From: Bacillus pumilus
GTDB lineage: Bacteria > Bacillota > Bacilli > Bacillales > Bacillaceae
Direction of reading: 5' to 3'
DNA: 64,000 nt
NCBI RefSeq assembly: GCF_024498355.1
Contig: NZ_CP101833.1
Location: forward strand, 725,001-789,000
Shown here: in pieces, positions 24,769 through 33,778 of the stretch
How the letters are laid out: each line of letters opens with the position of its first letter
Position numbering within the stretch: the stretch's first letter is position 1
Notes under the pieces: generated by a model
The model's database searches: none
Seen by the model: only the letters and a program-made list of their open reading frames with translations
What the model was told of the DNA's origin: nothing
Position numbers and translations under genes: made by a program

Positions 24769-25842
24769 CTATGTCTGTTCAGTAAATATTTTTTCGTTGT
24801 ACATCACACTCGGATGGGTCGGATAATGTCCCGAGGAGGCAAGGTGATGTGTTTTGGCTTGATCGAAATCGCCGAGCTGATCATAACAATAGCAAAGCTG
24901 GAGGTGAGGGTACCAAGTTTTATATTGTGTGAGTGTAAAGGCTGTATCATTTTCAGGAGCCTTCAGCGCCTGCTCATACCAAAAGATCGCGGCTTGATGT
25001 TTATTTTGCGTTTTTAAATGATCCCCGATCCGGCAGCAAAATTCTGGGCGGGGCTGATCATATAAGAAGGAGCGTAATAATGAGGATAAGGCCGCTTCCT
25101 CGAAACCTACCGCATAATAGCAGTCAGCTAAATATTGGCATGCGCGAATTTCATCCTCAATCCAGCACTGTTTTGTTGCTAAAAATTCATGGTAAAAACG
25201 AATCGCCCTGACATGCTGCTGGTGATCTCTTAATTCATTGGCAAAGTAAAAGAGATCACGAGGCGTCATATCCTCTCCTTTTGCAAGCATGTCTTCATAA
25301 ATTCGCAGGTTGCGCCCAGGCTCACCAGCGATTGTTTTCTTCCGCTTTTGATGCGTGACGGCTATATCGGCCGGAAAGATGTTGCCACACACTTGGAGAA
25401 ACTCATGCACGGCCCCGTACCACTGAAAGTTCAAGGCACGCTTCACGAGCCGGTTTCTTCTATATTTAAAATTCACCCGGCCGTCCTCATCAAATCCAAC
25501 GTGATAAAACATAGAGACGGCATCCACCGCGGGATCAAGTGTCTGCTTGAGGTGAAGAAGTTTTTTTCGGTCTTCTTCAAGCAGGACATCGTCAGCATCC
25601 AGCCAGAAGATATACTCTTTTGTTGCATGTGAAAAAGCGAAATTGCGTGCTTTTGCAAAGTGCTGGACCCATTCAAAATCCAGCACCTGTGCTGAAAAGG
25701 AGTGAGCAATTTCCTTCGTTCGGTCTGATGATCCCGTATCAACGATGATCATTTCATCTACAATGTCTTGAACAGAAGAAAGACAGTCCGCTAAAACCTC
25801 CTCTTCATTTTTCACAATCATACATAAGCTAATGGTTATCAT
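24769..25842 (-). CDS. Family 2 glycosyltransferase with TPR-like C-terminus, 357 aa
   Basis: GT2 domain (1-~200): SLCMIVKNEEEVLADCLSS, IIVDTGSSDRTKEIA, FAKARNFAF and the metal-binding DADDVL. The C-terminal part (about 210-345) is helical and repeat-like (FYHEFLATKQ, YYAVGFEEAALSSLL, IFWYEQALKAP), resembling TPRs. This architecture is shared by SunS-like peptide or protein O/S-glycosyltransferases and by surface-glycan enzymes in Bacillus. No peptide precursor was found nearby. Good SD (GAGGTGAT). Target unknown. Confidence 0.75.
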   Translation of the reverse strand: MITISLCMIVKNEEEVLADCLSSVQDIVDEMIIVDTGSSDRTKEIAHSFSAQVLDFEWVQHFAKARNFAFSHATKEYIFWLDADDVLLEEDRKKLLHLKQTLDPAVDAVSMFYHVGFDEDGRVNFKYRRNRLVKRALNFQWYGAVHEFLQVCGNIFPADIAVTHQKRKKTIAGEPGRNLRIYEDMLAKGEDMTPRDLFYFANELRDHQQHVRAIRFYHEFLATKQCWIEDEIRACQYLADCYYAVGFEEAALSSLLRSFLYDQPRPEFCCRIGDHLKTQNKHQAAIFWYEQALKAPENDTAFTLTQYKTWYPHLQLCYCYDQLGDFDQAKTHHLASSGHYPTHPSVMYNEKIFTEQT

Positions 25843-25975
25843 CTTTAGATCACCTCTTCATAGTGTATCGAGCATCGAAAGGAAACATTCTTTTCAGCAG
25901 CGGTTTTTTTAAAACTAGTTTTCTTGTACTGGCTGATTTAAAATAAAGGAAGAATCTATGTAAGGGCTGATAAAA

Positions 25976-27862
25976 ATGAGTTTATTGAATGTTGAAGGAT
26001 TATATAAAACCTATGGCGAAAAAACGCTGTTTGATCATATTTCTTTTCATATAGAACTAAAGGAACGGATTGGGTTAATTGGACCAAATGGAACAGGGAA
26101 GTCAACGCTCTTAAAGGTGATTGCAGGACTTGAATCGTTTGAGGAGGGTGACATCACGAAAGCAGGGACACTTGATATCGAATTTCTCGAGCAAGACCCT
26201 GAAATGAGCGGGGATGAAACGATTCTTGATTACATTTTTTCTGGAACTGCACCAATCATTCAAACGATGAAGGCGTATGAACAGGCGCTCGCCGATTTAG
26301 AGCATGATCCCCAAAATGAAGCAAAACAAGAAGCGCTGATGCGCATGCAAAATCAAATGGATCAGGAGGACGCATGGGATGCGAACCTTTCGGCAAAAAC
26401 GATTTTGACAAAGCTTGGGGTCAAAGATGTGAGCCGCTTTGTTCATGCATTATCAGGCGGCCAGAAAAAGCGTGTCGCGATTGCTAAAAATTTAATACAG
26501 CCTGCGGGTTTGCTGATTTTAGATGAGCCGACCAACCATCTAGATAATGCAACAATTGAATGGCTCGAAGGATACTTAAGTCAATACAGCGGTGCTGTCA
26601 TTCTGGTGACGCATGATCGTTATTTCTTAAACCGCGTCGCCAATCGAATTTATGAATTAAATCAAGGGCAGCTCTATACGTATAAAGGAAATTATGAAGT
26701 CTTTTTAGAAAAAAGAGCGGAACGAGAAGCAGAAGCTCAGGTAAAAGAAACGAAACGTCAAAACCTGCTTAGACGAGAACTTGCATGGCTCAGAAGAGGG
26801 GCAAAAGCAAGAACGACGAAGCAAAAAGCACGCATTGGCAGAGTAGAAGAGCTGAAGGATCAAAAAGGGCTCGATGCAAAAGGTGAGCTTGATTTTGCTA
26901 TCGGCTCCCACCGCCTTGGAAAACAGGTCATTGAGGCAGAAGACATGTCGATTTCATTTGCTGGTCAGACACTTGTGGAGCGGTTTACTGATTTAGTCGT
27001 GCCGGGCGACCGTATAGGATTGATCGGACCGAACGGGGTGGGTAAAACCACTTTACTCAATTGTTTAGCGGGCAAAATGGAACCGACTACCGGACAATTG
27101 GTCATTGGACAAACGGTTCGAATTGGCTATTACACGCAGGATCATAAAGAAATGAATGAAGAGCTGACCATCATTGATTACATCAAGGAAACAGCTGAAA
27201 TCGTCAAGACATCTGATGGCGCGATCGTGACAGCAGAGCAAATGCTAGAGCGGTTCTTATTCCCAAGATCCATGCAGCGGACTTTTATACGCAAGCTGTC
27301 AGGGGGAGAGCGCCGCAGGCTGTATTTATTGAAAGTCTTGATGGAAGAGCCGAATGTTCTCTTTTTAGATGAGCCGACGAACGACCTTGATACAGAGACG
27401 CTCAGCATCTTAGAGGATTATTTAGAACAGTTCCCTGGCGTTGTCATCACGGTGTCGCATGACCGCTATTTCCTAGACCGAGTCGTCAATCGCCTGCTTG
27501 TCTTTGAAGGAAATGGCCGGATCTCCCATTTCCAAGGAGCTTACAGCGATTACATGGAGCAGGAAAAAGCAGAGAAGCGAACAGAGACAAAGCCTGCTGA
27601 AAAACAAGTGGAAGCCGCACCTAAAAAGAGAAAAAAACTATCCTATAAAGATCAGCTTGAATGGGATGGGATTGAGGATCGGATACAGGCATTAGAGGAA
27701 AAACACCAGCAGCTTGAAGCCAGTATCGCTGAGGCTGGCAGTGATTTTGGGAAAATCCAAGAGCTGATGGATGAACAAAAAGCCGTCGCTGAAGAATTAG
27801 AACAAGCGATGGATCGCTGGACAGAACTGTCGCTGATGATTGAGGAATTAGAAGGCAATTAA
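25976..27862 (+). CDS. yfmR: ABC-F translation factor, Uup/YfmR type
   Basis: Two ABC ATPase domains with Walker A motifs GPNGTGKST (about 37) and GPNGVGKTT (about 352), signatures LSGGQKKRV and LSGGERRR, and Walker B LILDEPTNHLD and LFLDEPTNDLD. The P-site tRNA interaction linker lies between them (about 235-300, RRELAWLRRGAKARTTKQKARI). A C-terminal coiled coil (about 560-628) is Uup-like. No membrane part. Such proteins resolve stalled ribosomes. Length matches B. subtilis YfmR (629 aa). The SD before 25976 is weak. Confidence 0.88.
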   Translation: MSLLNVEGLYKTYGEKTLFDHISFHIELKERIGLIGPNGTGKSTLLKVIAGLESFEEGDITKAGTLDIEFLEQDPEMSGDETILDYIFSGTAPIIQTMKAYEQALADLEHDPQNEAKQEALMRMQNQMDQEDAWDANLSAKTILTKLGVKDVSRFVHALSGGQKKRVAIAKNLIQPAGLLILDEPTNHLDNATIEWLEGYLSQYSGAVILVTHDRYFLNRVANRIYELNQGQLYTYKGNYEVFLEKRAEREAEAQVKETKRQNLLRRELAWLRRGAKARTTKQKARIGRVEELKDQKGLDAKGELDFAIGSHRLGKQVIEAEDMSISFAGQTLVERFTDLVVPGDRIGLIGPNGVGKTTLLNCLAGKMEPTTGQLVIGQTVRIGYYTQDHKEMNEELTIIDYIKETAEIVKTSDGAIVTAEQMLERFLFPRSMQRTFIRKLSGGERRRLYLLKVLMEEPNVLFLDEPTNDLDTETLSILEDYLEQFPGVVITVSHDRYFLDRVVNRLLVFEGNGRISHFQGAYSDYMEQEKAEKRTETKPAEKQVEAAPKKRKKLSYKDQLEWDGIEDRIQALEEKHQQLEASIAEAGSDFGKIQELMDEQKAVAEELEQAMDRWTELSLMIEELEGN

Positions 27863-27948
27863 GTGTATTGACAAACCCTCGCATTCTAGTCGTTAATTAC
27901 GTAGAAAATAAAACTAAGGGCTATCATTAGCCCTTAGACAACCACCTG
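27863..27948 (+). repeat. Dispersed repeat, degenerate copy E
   Basis: GTGTATTGACAAACCCTCGC and ATTCT match the left end of the repeat. The middle is deleted, and the right end survives as the hairpin CTAAGGGCTA/TAGCCCTTAG (27914-27937) plus ACAACCACCTGAA. It directly follows the yfmR stop and abuts a terminator. Confidence 0.6.
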
Positions 27949-28865
27949 AACTGTAGAGTCACTCTACAGTTTTTTTGAAAAGAGCATTTTGCATAGGCAT
28001 CATGCTGGTGAATGGACTCCTCATTTCGGCACTCGACTTGGAACCCTTTGATCCAGCTTTCTTCATACAGTTCGACCGCAATTAACCTCGCTACATCCTC
28101 TACAAAGCGTGGATTTTCATATGCCTCTTCCGTCACTTTCTTTTCATCAGGTCTTTTGAGCACGGGATAAAGCGGTGCGCTCGCATTGGACTCAATAATG
28201 TGTAAAAGAACTGCCTTCATGTCGTCAGGGAGCAATGCTTGTTCAAACAGCTCTACTTGAATGGAAACAGAGCCGCGCTGATTATGCATTATGCGCGCCA
28301 TATTCGCTGATTTCCTTTGAACAAGGACATAAGGTTGTGACCTGTGCGTTGCAACCAATTTTACAGGTAAATCCGTTTTTTTCATGAAAATGGACGTCAT
28401 ATTGCACAGTCGCATGCATCAAACCTGTCTTTCCGCTGTCGGGCTCTTTTTTTCTATGTACCAAGGGAAGGAAGCTTGAACCGCGGCAGATGGCTGCTTC
28501 ATTTGCTTGGCAAGCTGTGCCGTCAGTTCTTTTAAGGAATTCACATCAAGCGGTTTGCCGCTGTCATAAAACGAGTGCAGCTGTTCGGTGAGACGGCTCA
28601 TATGAATACCTTTTTGATGAGCTGGAAGATATGTGCTCAGTGCAAAGACAGCGGAAGTTGTTTGATGCTGTGGTGTCGTTTCAGACAAAATATGTACAGG
28701 ATAGGACACGCGGCAGATGCCCACTTGTTCAAGATCAAAATAAAAGTCCTGCTCGGTTTTTTGTATGTCCATCATGTCCTCTTTATGACAAGGCTTCGTT
28801 CCAAGGGTTGGCGGTACAGATCCAAATAGCTGATGGCGTTCTTTTTTGGGTGGAAAAGATAGCAT
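27927..28865 (-). pseudogene. folE2: Frameshifted GTP cyclohydrolase FolE2 (GCYH-IB)
   Basis: The first part (28865 to about 28445) reads the FolE2 N-terminus to FPWYIEKK. Loss of one A in an A-run then shifts the frame; the next part reads DSGKTGLMHATVQYDV and the catalytic-Cys block TLCPCSKEISEYGAHN. A tandem 7-bp duplication (GCATAAT twice, near 28283-28296) shifts the frame again into QRGSVSIQ, LYPVLKRPDEKKVTEEAYEN and ECRNEESIHQHDAYAK. The changes sum to +6, but frame 1 carries a TGA at 28419-28421, so the active-site segment is not made in frame. A Zur box precedes the gene. The C-terminus also runs into the yfmR terminator. Recent decay or sequencing error are both possible, though two events favour decay. 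Confidence 0.75.
27949..27977 (+). terminator. Terminator of yfmR, inside the folE2 3' end
   Basis: A perfect 11-bp stem (AACTGTAGAGT/ACTCTACAGTT) followed by a T run on the plus strand. It overlaps the last codons of the degraded folE2 frame. Confidence 0.75.
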
Positions 28866-28879
28866 GAAGTCCCTCCTAT

Positions 28880-28900
28880 AAATCGTAATAATTCCTATTT
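28880..28900 (-). promoter_or_regulatory. Zur box upstream of folE2
   Basis: AAATCGTAATAATTCCTATTT agrees at 18 of the 20 defined positions with the Bacillus Zur consensus AAATCGTAATNATTACGATTT and lies 15 bp before the folE2 start. This fits the known role of FolE2 as the zinc-independent backup of FolE1 under zinc limitation. Confidence 0.75.
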
Positions 28901-28946
28901 ATTTTGCATCAAATGATAAAAGAAATCAAGGGTGAATAATATAACG

Positions 28947-28975
28947 TTTACGTTAAGGTTATAAAGGTGTATAAT
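28947..28975 (+). promoter_or_regulatory. Promoter of yfmP
   Basis: TTTACG, 17-bp spacer, then TATAAT (28970-28975), with an overlapping AACGTTTACGTT near-palindrome (28943-28954) that could be the MerR-type operator. Confidence 0.5.
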
Positions 28976-29008
28976 AAAACATGAATTGATGAGCAGGAGG
29001 CACTGGCG

Positions 29009-29434
29009 ATGGAATGGATGAAAATTGATCAAGTGGCGAAAAGGAGCGGTCTGACAAAACGGACGATTCGTTTTTATGAAGAGATTGGTTTATTATCAGC
29101 ACCAAAGCGGACAGAGGGCGGTGTCAGACTTTACTCAGAGGACGACATGGAAGAACTAGAGAAAGTAATGCAGGCAAAAGAGGTACTCGGCTTTTCTTTA
29201 CAAGAGCTTCAATCGTTTATGGAAATAGGAAAGCAGCTAGAGCTGAATAAAGAAGGTTACTTGCTGTCACTTGATCCGAAGGAACGATTAGAGAAGCTGT
29301 TAGATATTGAGGCGCAGCTTCATGAACAGCATCAATTGATTACAAAAAAGCTTGAAACGATTCAATCCTTTAAAAAGGATCTTGAAACGATGAAAGAAAG
29401 AGCGGCTCATGCTATTGAGCAATTACAAAAATAA
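29009..29434 (+). CDS. yfmP: MerR-family regulator
   Basis: 141 aa. N-terminal MerR helix-turn-helix and wing: MKIDQVAKRSGLTKRTIRFY, EEIGLLSAPKRTEGGVRLYS, then the long dimerisation helix (about 80-140). No metal-binding cysteines, so it is a drug-type rather than metal-type MerR. In B. subtilis YfmP controls the adjacent exporter yfmO; here that exporter is next, but a repeat and two terminators separate them. SD GCAGGAGGCAC. Its stop codon lies inside the first terminator copy. Confidence 0.85.
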   Translation: MEWMKIDQVAKRSGLTKRTIRFYEEIGLLSAPKRTEGGVRLYSEDDMEELEKVMQAKEVLGFSLQELQSFMEIGKQLELNKEGYLLSLDPKERLEKLLDIEAQLHEQHQLITKKLETIQSFKKDLETMKERAAHAIEQLQK

Positions 29435-29454
29435 ACACCTCTGTGTGTTTATTT
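29428..29454 (+). terminator. Terminator copy 1 flanking repeat copy B
   Basis: Stem AATAAACAC/GTGTTTATT-like, overlapping the yfmP stop. The same 27 bases recur exactly at 29593-29619. Confidence 0.75.
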
Positions 29455-29592
29455 CAGCGTGTAGACAAACCCTCGCATTCTGTGTCAGGTCTGCGTGCCG
29501 GTGCTCACGAATGTCAAATTCGCTCCGCTCCGGTACTCGTCCTTCCTAGACTGCAAAGGTTTTCTATCACGCTGAAAAGAAGACAAAGGGCT
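29455..29592 (+). repeat. Dispersed repeat, copy B (138 bp, right arm missing)
   Basis: Begins CAGCGTGTAGACAAACCCTC, contains CACGAATGTCAAATTCGCTC and the inverted partner TTTTCTATCACGCTGAAAAG, and stops at GACAAAGGGCT. The right half of the terminal hairpin is absent. The break lies at an AAAATAAA shared by element and terminator, consistent with a secondary deletion. Confidence 0.85.
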
Positions 29593-29619
29593 AAAATAAA
29601 CACCTCTGTGTGTTTATTT
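29593..29619 (+). terminator. Terminator copy 2 flanking repeat copy B
   Basis: Exact 27-bp copy of 29428-29454 followed by TATTTT, 37 bp before the yfmO start. Confidence 0.75.
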
Positions 29620-29655
29620 TATTTTGTCAACATTTGAAGGAAAGGTTCTGATGGA

Positions 29656-30846
29656 ATGAAGGAAGAAGAAGTATTGAAACAGCGCGCAAGTCTGCTTAGG
29701 CAGCCGAAAGCCGTTTGGGCTGTAGCCTTTGCGTGTGTGATTTCGTTTATGGGAATTGGGCTCGTAGACCCGATTTTGCCAGCCATTGCATCACAATTAG
29801 ATGCATCTCCAAGTCAGGTCTCCCTTTTATTTACGAGCTACTTACTTGTGACAGGCTTTGTCATGTTTTTTACCGGCTTTATTTCTAGTCGTATTGGTGC
29901 GAAATGGACGTTATTAGTAGGACTCATCTTTATTATTGTCTTTTCTGCTTTAGGCGGTACCTCTTCAACCATTAACGAATTAATTGGCTTTAGAGGAGGA
30001 TGGGGCATTGGGAATGCCTTATTCATTTCAACTGCACTCTCTGTCATTGTTGGTGTGTCTGTTGGGGGAAGTGCGAAGGCCATTATTTTATATGAGGCCG
30101 CACTAGGTCTTGGGATTTCTGTTGGACCGCTCCTTGGCGGTGAGCTTGGAACCATCTCTTGGCGCGGCCCATTCTTTGGCGTTGCGGTGTTAATGCTCGT
30201 CGCTCTTTTAGCCATTACGTTTATGCTTCCATCTATGCAGAAGCCTCAGAAAAAGGTGAAATTATTCGAGGCTGTCGGAGCTTTGAAATATAAAGGACTT
30301 TTAACGATGGCATCTGCTGCTTTTTTATATAATTTCGGCTTCTTTGTTCTTCTAGCATATTCGCCATTTGTGCTCCATCTTGATGAGCATGGTCTTGGCT
30401 ATGTCTTTTTTGGATGGGGATTATTTTTGGCTGTGACATCTGTCTTTTCAGCTCCGGTCATTCATCGCAAACTTGGTACATTGACTGCCCTTGTTGTTCT
30501 GTTTGCTTCGTTTGCAGTGATTTTATTCGGCATTGGGGTATGGACGTCACATGTTGTCGTAGTCATCTGCGGGATTGTCATGGCTGGGGGAATTCTCGGC
30601 ATGATCAATACAGTGCTCACGACGGCTGTAATGGGTTCGGCACCTGTTGAGCGTTCGATTGCTTCATCTTCATACAGTGCCGTACGATTTATTGGTGGTG
30701 CGATTGCTCCTTGGGTTGCCGGAGTACTCGCTGAAGCCTTTACAGCAAGCACACCTTACTATGTAGGGGCGGCTGTTGTTCTGCTAGGAATGATCATCCT
30801 GCTCCTTGGCCGAAAGCATTTGGTGAATATTCAAGCAGGGCATTAA
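29656..30846 (+). CDS. yfmO: MFS multidrug exporter
   Basis: 396 aa, 12 helices, DHA1 type. FMGIGLVDPILPAIASQLDAS (helix 1), then GFISSRIGAKWTLLVG (motif A region) and ALGLGISVGPLLGG (motif C, diagnostic of drug/proton antiporters). ATG start with GGAAAGG upstream. Paired with the MerR regulator yfmP as in B. subtilis. The repeat insertion leaves two terminators between regulator and exporter, so read-through from the yfmP promoter may be reduced unless a promoter lies within the repeat. Confidence 0.87.
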   Translation: MKEEEVLKQRASLLRQPKAVWAVAFACVISFMGIGLVDPILPAIASQLDASPSQVSLLFTSYLLVTGFVMFFTGFISSRIGAKWTLLVGLIFIIVFSALGGTSSTINELIGFRGGWGIGNALFISTALSVIVGVSVGGSAKAIILYEAALGLGISVGPLLGGELGTISWRGPFFGVAVLMLVALLAITFMLPSMQKPQKKVKLFEAVGALKYKGLLTMASAAFLYNFGFFVLLAYSPFVLHLDEHGLGYVFFGWGLFLAVTSVFSAPVIHRKLGTLTALVVLFASFAVILFGIGVWTSHVVVVICGIVMAGGILGMINTVLTTAVMGSAPVERSIASSSYSAVRFIGGAIAPWVAGVLAEAFTASTPYYVGAAVVLLGMIILLLGRKHLVNIQAGH

Positions 30847-30853
30847 TTAGAAA

Positions 30854-30886
30854 AAATCCTTATATCTGCATAAGACATAAGGATTT
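30854..30886. terminator. Bidirectional terminator
   Basis: A 10-bp stem AAATCCTTAT/ATAAGGATTT with T6 on the plus strand, between the convergent yfmO and yfmM genes. Confidence 0.75.
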
Positions 30887-30893
30887 TTTGTCG

Positions 30894-32447
30894 TTATAAT
30901 ACTTTTGTCGTCCAAGATTCGCAATTCCATGTTTCGGTTGCAACATCTTGATAAAATTCAGGTTCGTGAGAAATCAATAAGACGCTGCCTTTATATTCTT
31001 TTAGAGCGCGTTTTAGTTCTTCTTTGGCATCGAAATCCAAGTGGTTTGTCGGCTCATCGAGAACAAGTAAATTGGTTTCTTCGTTGATCAGCTTGCAAAG
31101 ACGAACCTTTGCTTTCTCTCCTCCGCTTAAAACAGATACGCGGCTTTCAATATGTTTTGTCGTTAATCCGCATTTGGCAAGGGCAGCTCTTACTTCATAT
31201 TGTGTGTAAGAAGGGAAGGTGCTCCACACCTCTTCAATACAGGTGTTGCTGTTTTGCTCTTTTACTTCCTGCTCAAAGTAGCCAATGTGCAGGAATTCTC
31301 CGCGTTCAACCTCACCAGAAATTGGCGTGATCTCTCCTAGAAGACTTCGCAGCAACGTCGTTTTTCCGATTCCATTTGCGCCGTATAACGCAATTTTTTG
31401 CCCGCGTTCCATTTTCAGATTCAAAGGGCGAGAGAGCGGCTCCTCATAACCGATCACTAAATCCTTCGTTTCAAAAATCAATTTCCCGGAAGTACGTGCA
31501 GGCTTAAAGTGAAATTCTGGTTTTGGCTTTTCTGCGGCCAATTCAATCATGTCCATCTTATCCAGCTTCTTTTGACGAGACATGGCCATATTTCTTGTGC
31601 TGACACGTGCTTTGTTTCTGGCGACAAAATCCTTTAATTCAGCGACTTCTTGCTGCTGCCTTTTATAGGCTGCTTCCAGCTGCTGCTTTTTGACTTCGTA
31701 CACTTGTTTGAATTGATCATAATCACCGACGTAGCGTGTCAATTCTTGATTTTCGACATGATAAATCAAGTTAATGACACTGTTTAAAAACGGAATGTCA
31801 TGTGAGATGAGGATAAACGCATTTTCATACTCCTGTAAATAGCGCTTCAGCCACTCAATATGCTGCTCATCCAAATAGTTGGTCGGCTCATCGAGAAGGA
31901 GAATTTCTGGCTTCTCTAACAGCAATTTCGCAAGCAGCACTTTCGTACGCTGACCACCGCTCAGCTCTGTCACATCACGGTCTAGCCCAAGATCCGTTAA
32001 CCCAAGACCTCTTGCAATTTCTTCTACCTTGGAATCAATGATATAGAAATCATTGTTTGTCAGTGCATCCTGAATGATGCCAACTTCTTCTAGCAGCTTT
32101 TCTAGCTCATCAGGGTCAGCTTCACCCATTTTTCCATAAATGTCATTCATTGCTGCTTCCATGGAAAATAAATAATGGAAGGCATCCTGAAGGACCTCAC
32201 GAATGGTTCTTCCCTTTTCTAGTACCGTATGCTGATCAAGGTAGCCGACGCGGACATTTTTAGCCCATTCGACTTTTCCTGCATCTGGCTCTAGCTTACC
32301 AGTAATAATATTCATAAACGTTGACTTTCCTTCACCGTTGGCGCCGATTAAGCCGACATGCTCGCCTTTTAATAAACGGAAGGAGACTTCGTGGAAAATG
32401 GCTCTGTCACCAAAGCCATGGCTTAAATCTTTAACAGATAATATCAT
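30894..32447 (-). CDS. yfmM: ABC-F protein, YfmM type
   Basis: 517 aa with two ATPase domains: Walker A GANGEGKST and GANGIGKTT, signatures LSGGQRTKV and LSGGEKAKV, Walker B LLLDEPTNYLD and LVLDEPTNHLD. The linker (about 240-290) is helical and basic. No transmembrane domain, so a ribosome-associated ATPase rather than an exporter. Length equals B. subtilis YfmM (518 aa). SD GAGGTG before the ATG. Second ABC-F gene within 6 kb; the YfmR-type paralogue is at 25976. Confidence 0.87.
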   Translation of the reverse strand: MILSVKDLSHGFGDRAIFHEVSFRLLKGEHVGLIGANGEGKSTFMNIITGKLEPDAGKVEWAKNVRVGYLDQHTVLEKGRTIREVLQDAFHYLFSMEAAMNDIYGKMGEADPDELEKLLEEVGIIQDALTNNDFYIIDSKVEEIARGLGLTDLGLDRDVTELSGGQRTKVLLAKLLLEKPEILLLDEPTNYLDEQHIEWLKRYLQEYENAFILISHDIPFLNSVINLIYHVENQELTRYVGDYDQFKQVYEVKKQQLEAAYKRQQQEVAELKDFVARNKARVSTRNMAMSRQKKLDKMDMIELAAEKPKPEFHFKPARTSGKLIFETKDLVIGYEEPLSRPLNLKMERGQKIALYGANGIGKTTLLRSLLGEITPISGEVERGEFLHIGYFEQEVKEQNSNTCIEEVWSTFPSYTQYEVRAALAKCGLTTKHIESRVSVLSGGEKAKVRLCKLINEETNLLVLDEPTNHLDFDAKEELKRALKEYKGSVLLISHEPEFYQDVATETWNCESWTTKVL

Positions 32448-32599
32448 TTTTTACACCTCAAATAGATTCAAAACGGCTAGTGCCTCTCATGATTATATCG
32501 AACTGTCCGGCTCGATAAAAGCATCAAAAGAAAAATTGCGTTTCAAAGCTGATTTTGAGATACTTAAGGATAGATTGAATGAGGATAAAGGAGATCGAC

Positions 32600-33742
32600 A
32601 TGACGGAAACTTGGGCATTTTTTAAAGAAGCAAAGCCATTTATTCAAGAGAACTTTGAAGCGGCTGGCTTCGGGCAACCAACAGCTATACAAGAAAAAAC
32701 AGCAGAGTGGATTACGAAGAAGCGTGATGTGATTGCAGAATCACCAACTGGAACAGGGAAGACACTTGCGTATGTTCTGCCGCTCTTAAATAAAATTGAT
32801 GTGAATATCAAACACCCGCAAGTCTTAATCTTGGCACCTTCAAGAGAGCTTGTGATGCAAATTTTTGATGTCGTGCAAGAGTTCAAACAAGGATCAGACA
32901 TCAAAGCTGTCTCCTTGATTGGCGGAGCGAACATCAAGAAGCAGCAGGAAAAGCTAAAGAAACACCCGAACATCGTTGTGGCCACACCTGGCCGTGTACA
33001 AGAATTAATCAAAATCAAGAAACTGAAAATGCATGAAGTCAAAACGATCGTATTAGACGAAGCAGATCAGCTTCTTGTGCCAGAGCATATGAAAACGATC
33101 CAAGCGATCATTAAATCCACATTAAAAGAAAGACAAATCCTTTGTTTTTCTGCGACTTTGAAAGAGGAAACGATTCAACTAATCAAAGAAATGACATCTG
33201 AACCAGAGGTGTTGAAAATCGGCAGAAGCCAAGAAGAAGCGCAGAAGGTAGGTCACTATTATCTGTTATGTGATCAGCGGGATAAAGTGAAATTACTGCA
33301 AAAGCTATCGCGGCTTGAGGACATGCACGCGCTCGTCTTTGTCCGTGATATCACGAACTTAAGCATTTATGCAGAGAAATTAGCGTATCACCATGTGGAC
33401 CTTGGTGTGCTTCATAGTGAAGCGAAAAAAGCGGAACGTGCTGTGATCTTGAAGTCATTCGAACAGCGTGAATTCCCGCTTCTTTTAGCAACAGATATTG
33501 CAGCAAGAGGCATTGATATTGATGATTTGCCGTACGTGATTCATGCAGATCTGCCAAATGAAGAAGGCTATATCCACCGTTCAGGCAGAACAGGCCGTGC
33601 AGGCAAAGAAGGGGCTGTCATCAGCCTTGTCACACATCAAGAGCATGCGATGCTGAAAAAAATGGCGAAAAAGCTGAATATCTCGCTTGAGGAAATTGTG
33701 TATAAGCAAGGCCAGCTGCATCTTGCGCCTCAACAGGCATAA
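32600..33742 (+). CDS. yfmL: DEAD-box RNA helicase
   Basis: 380 aa. Q motif GFGQPTAIQEKT (about 20), motif I SPTGTGKT (about 46), DEAD box LDEADQLL (about 150), SAT (FSATL) and motif VI HRSGRTGRAG (about 325). No C-terminal RNA-binding extension. The frame opens at 32579, but the ATG at 32600 has AAGGAGA in front. B. subtilis YfmL is implicated in ribosome assembly and cold adaptation. Monocistronic, convergent with yfmJ. Confidence 0.88.
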   Translation: MTETWAFFKEAKPFIQENFEAAGFGQPTAIQEKTAEWITKKRDVIAESPTGTGKTLAYVLPLLNKIDVNIKHPQVLILAPSRELVMQIFDVVQEFKQGSDIKAVSLIGGANIKKQQEKLKKHPNIVVATPGRVQELIKIKKLKMHEVKTIVLDEADQLLVPEHMKTIQAIIKSTLKERQILCFSATLKEETIQLIKEMTSEPEVLKIGRSQEEAQKVGHYYLLCDQRDKVKLLQKLSRLEDMHALVFVRDITNLSIYAEKLAYHHVDLGVLHSEAKKAERAVILKSFEQREFPLLLATDIAARGIDIDDLPYVIHADLPNEEGYIHRSGRTGRAGKEGAVISLVTHQEHAMLKKMAKKLNISLEEIVYKQGQLHLAPQQA

Positions 33743-33743
33743 A

Positions 33744-33774
33744 AAAAGGACCCGCCAGAAGGCAGGGTCCTTTT
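33744..33774. terminator. Bidirectional terminator
   Basis: A 10-bp stem AAAAGGACCC/GGGTCCTTTT between the convergent yfmL and yfmJ genes. Confidence 0.75.
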
Positions 33775-33778
33775 CTTG

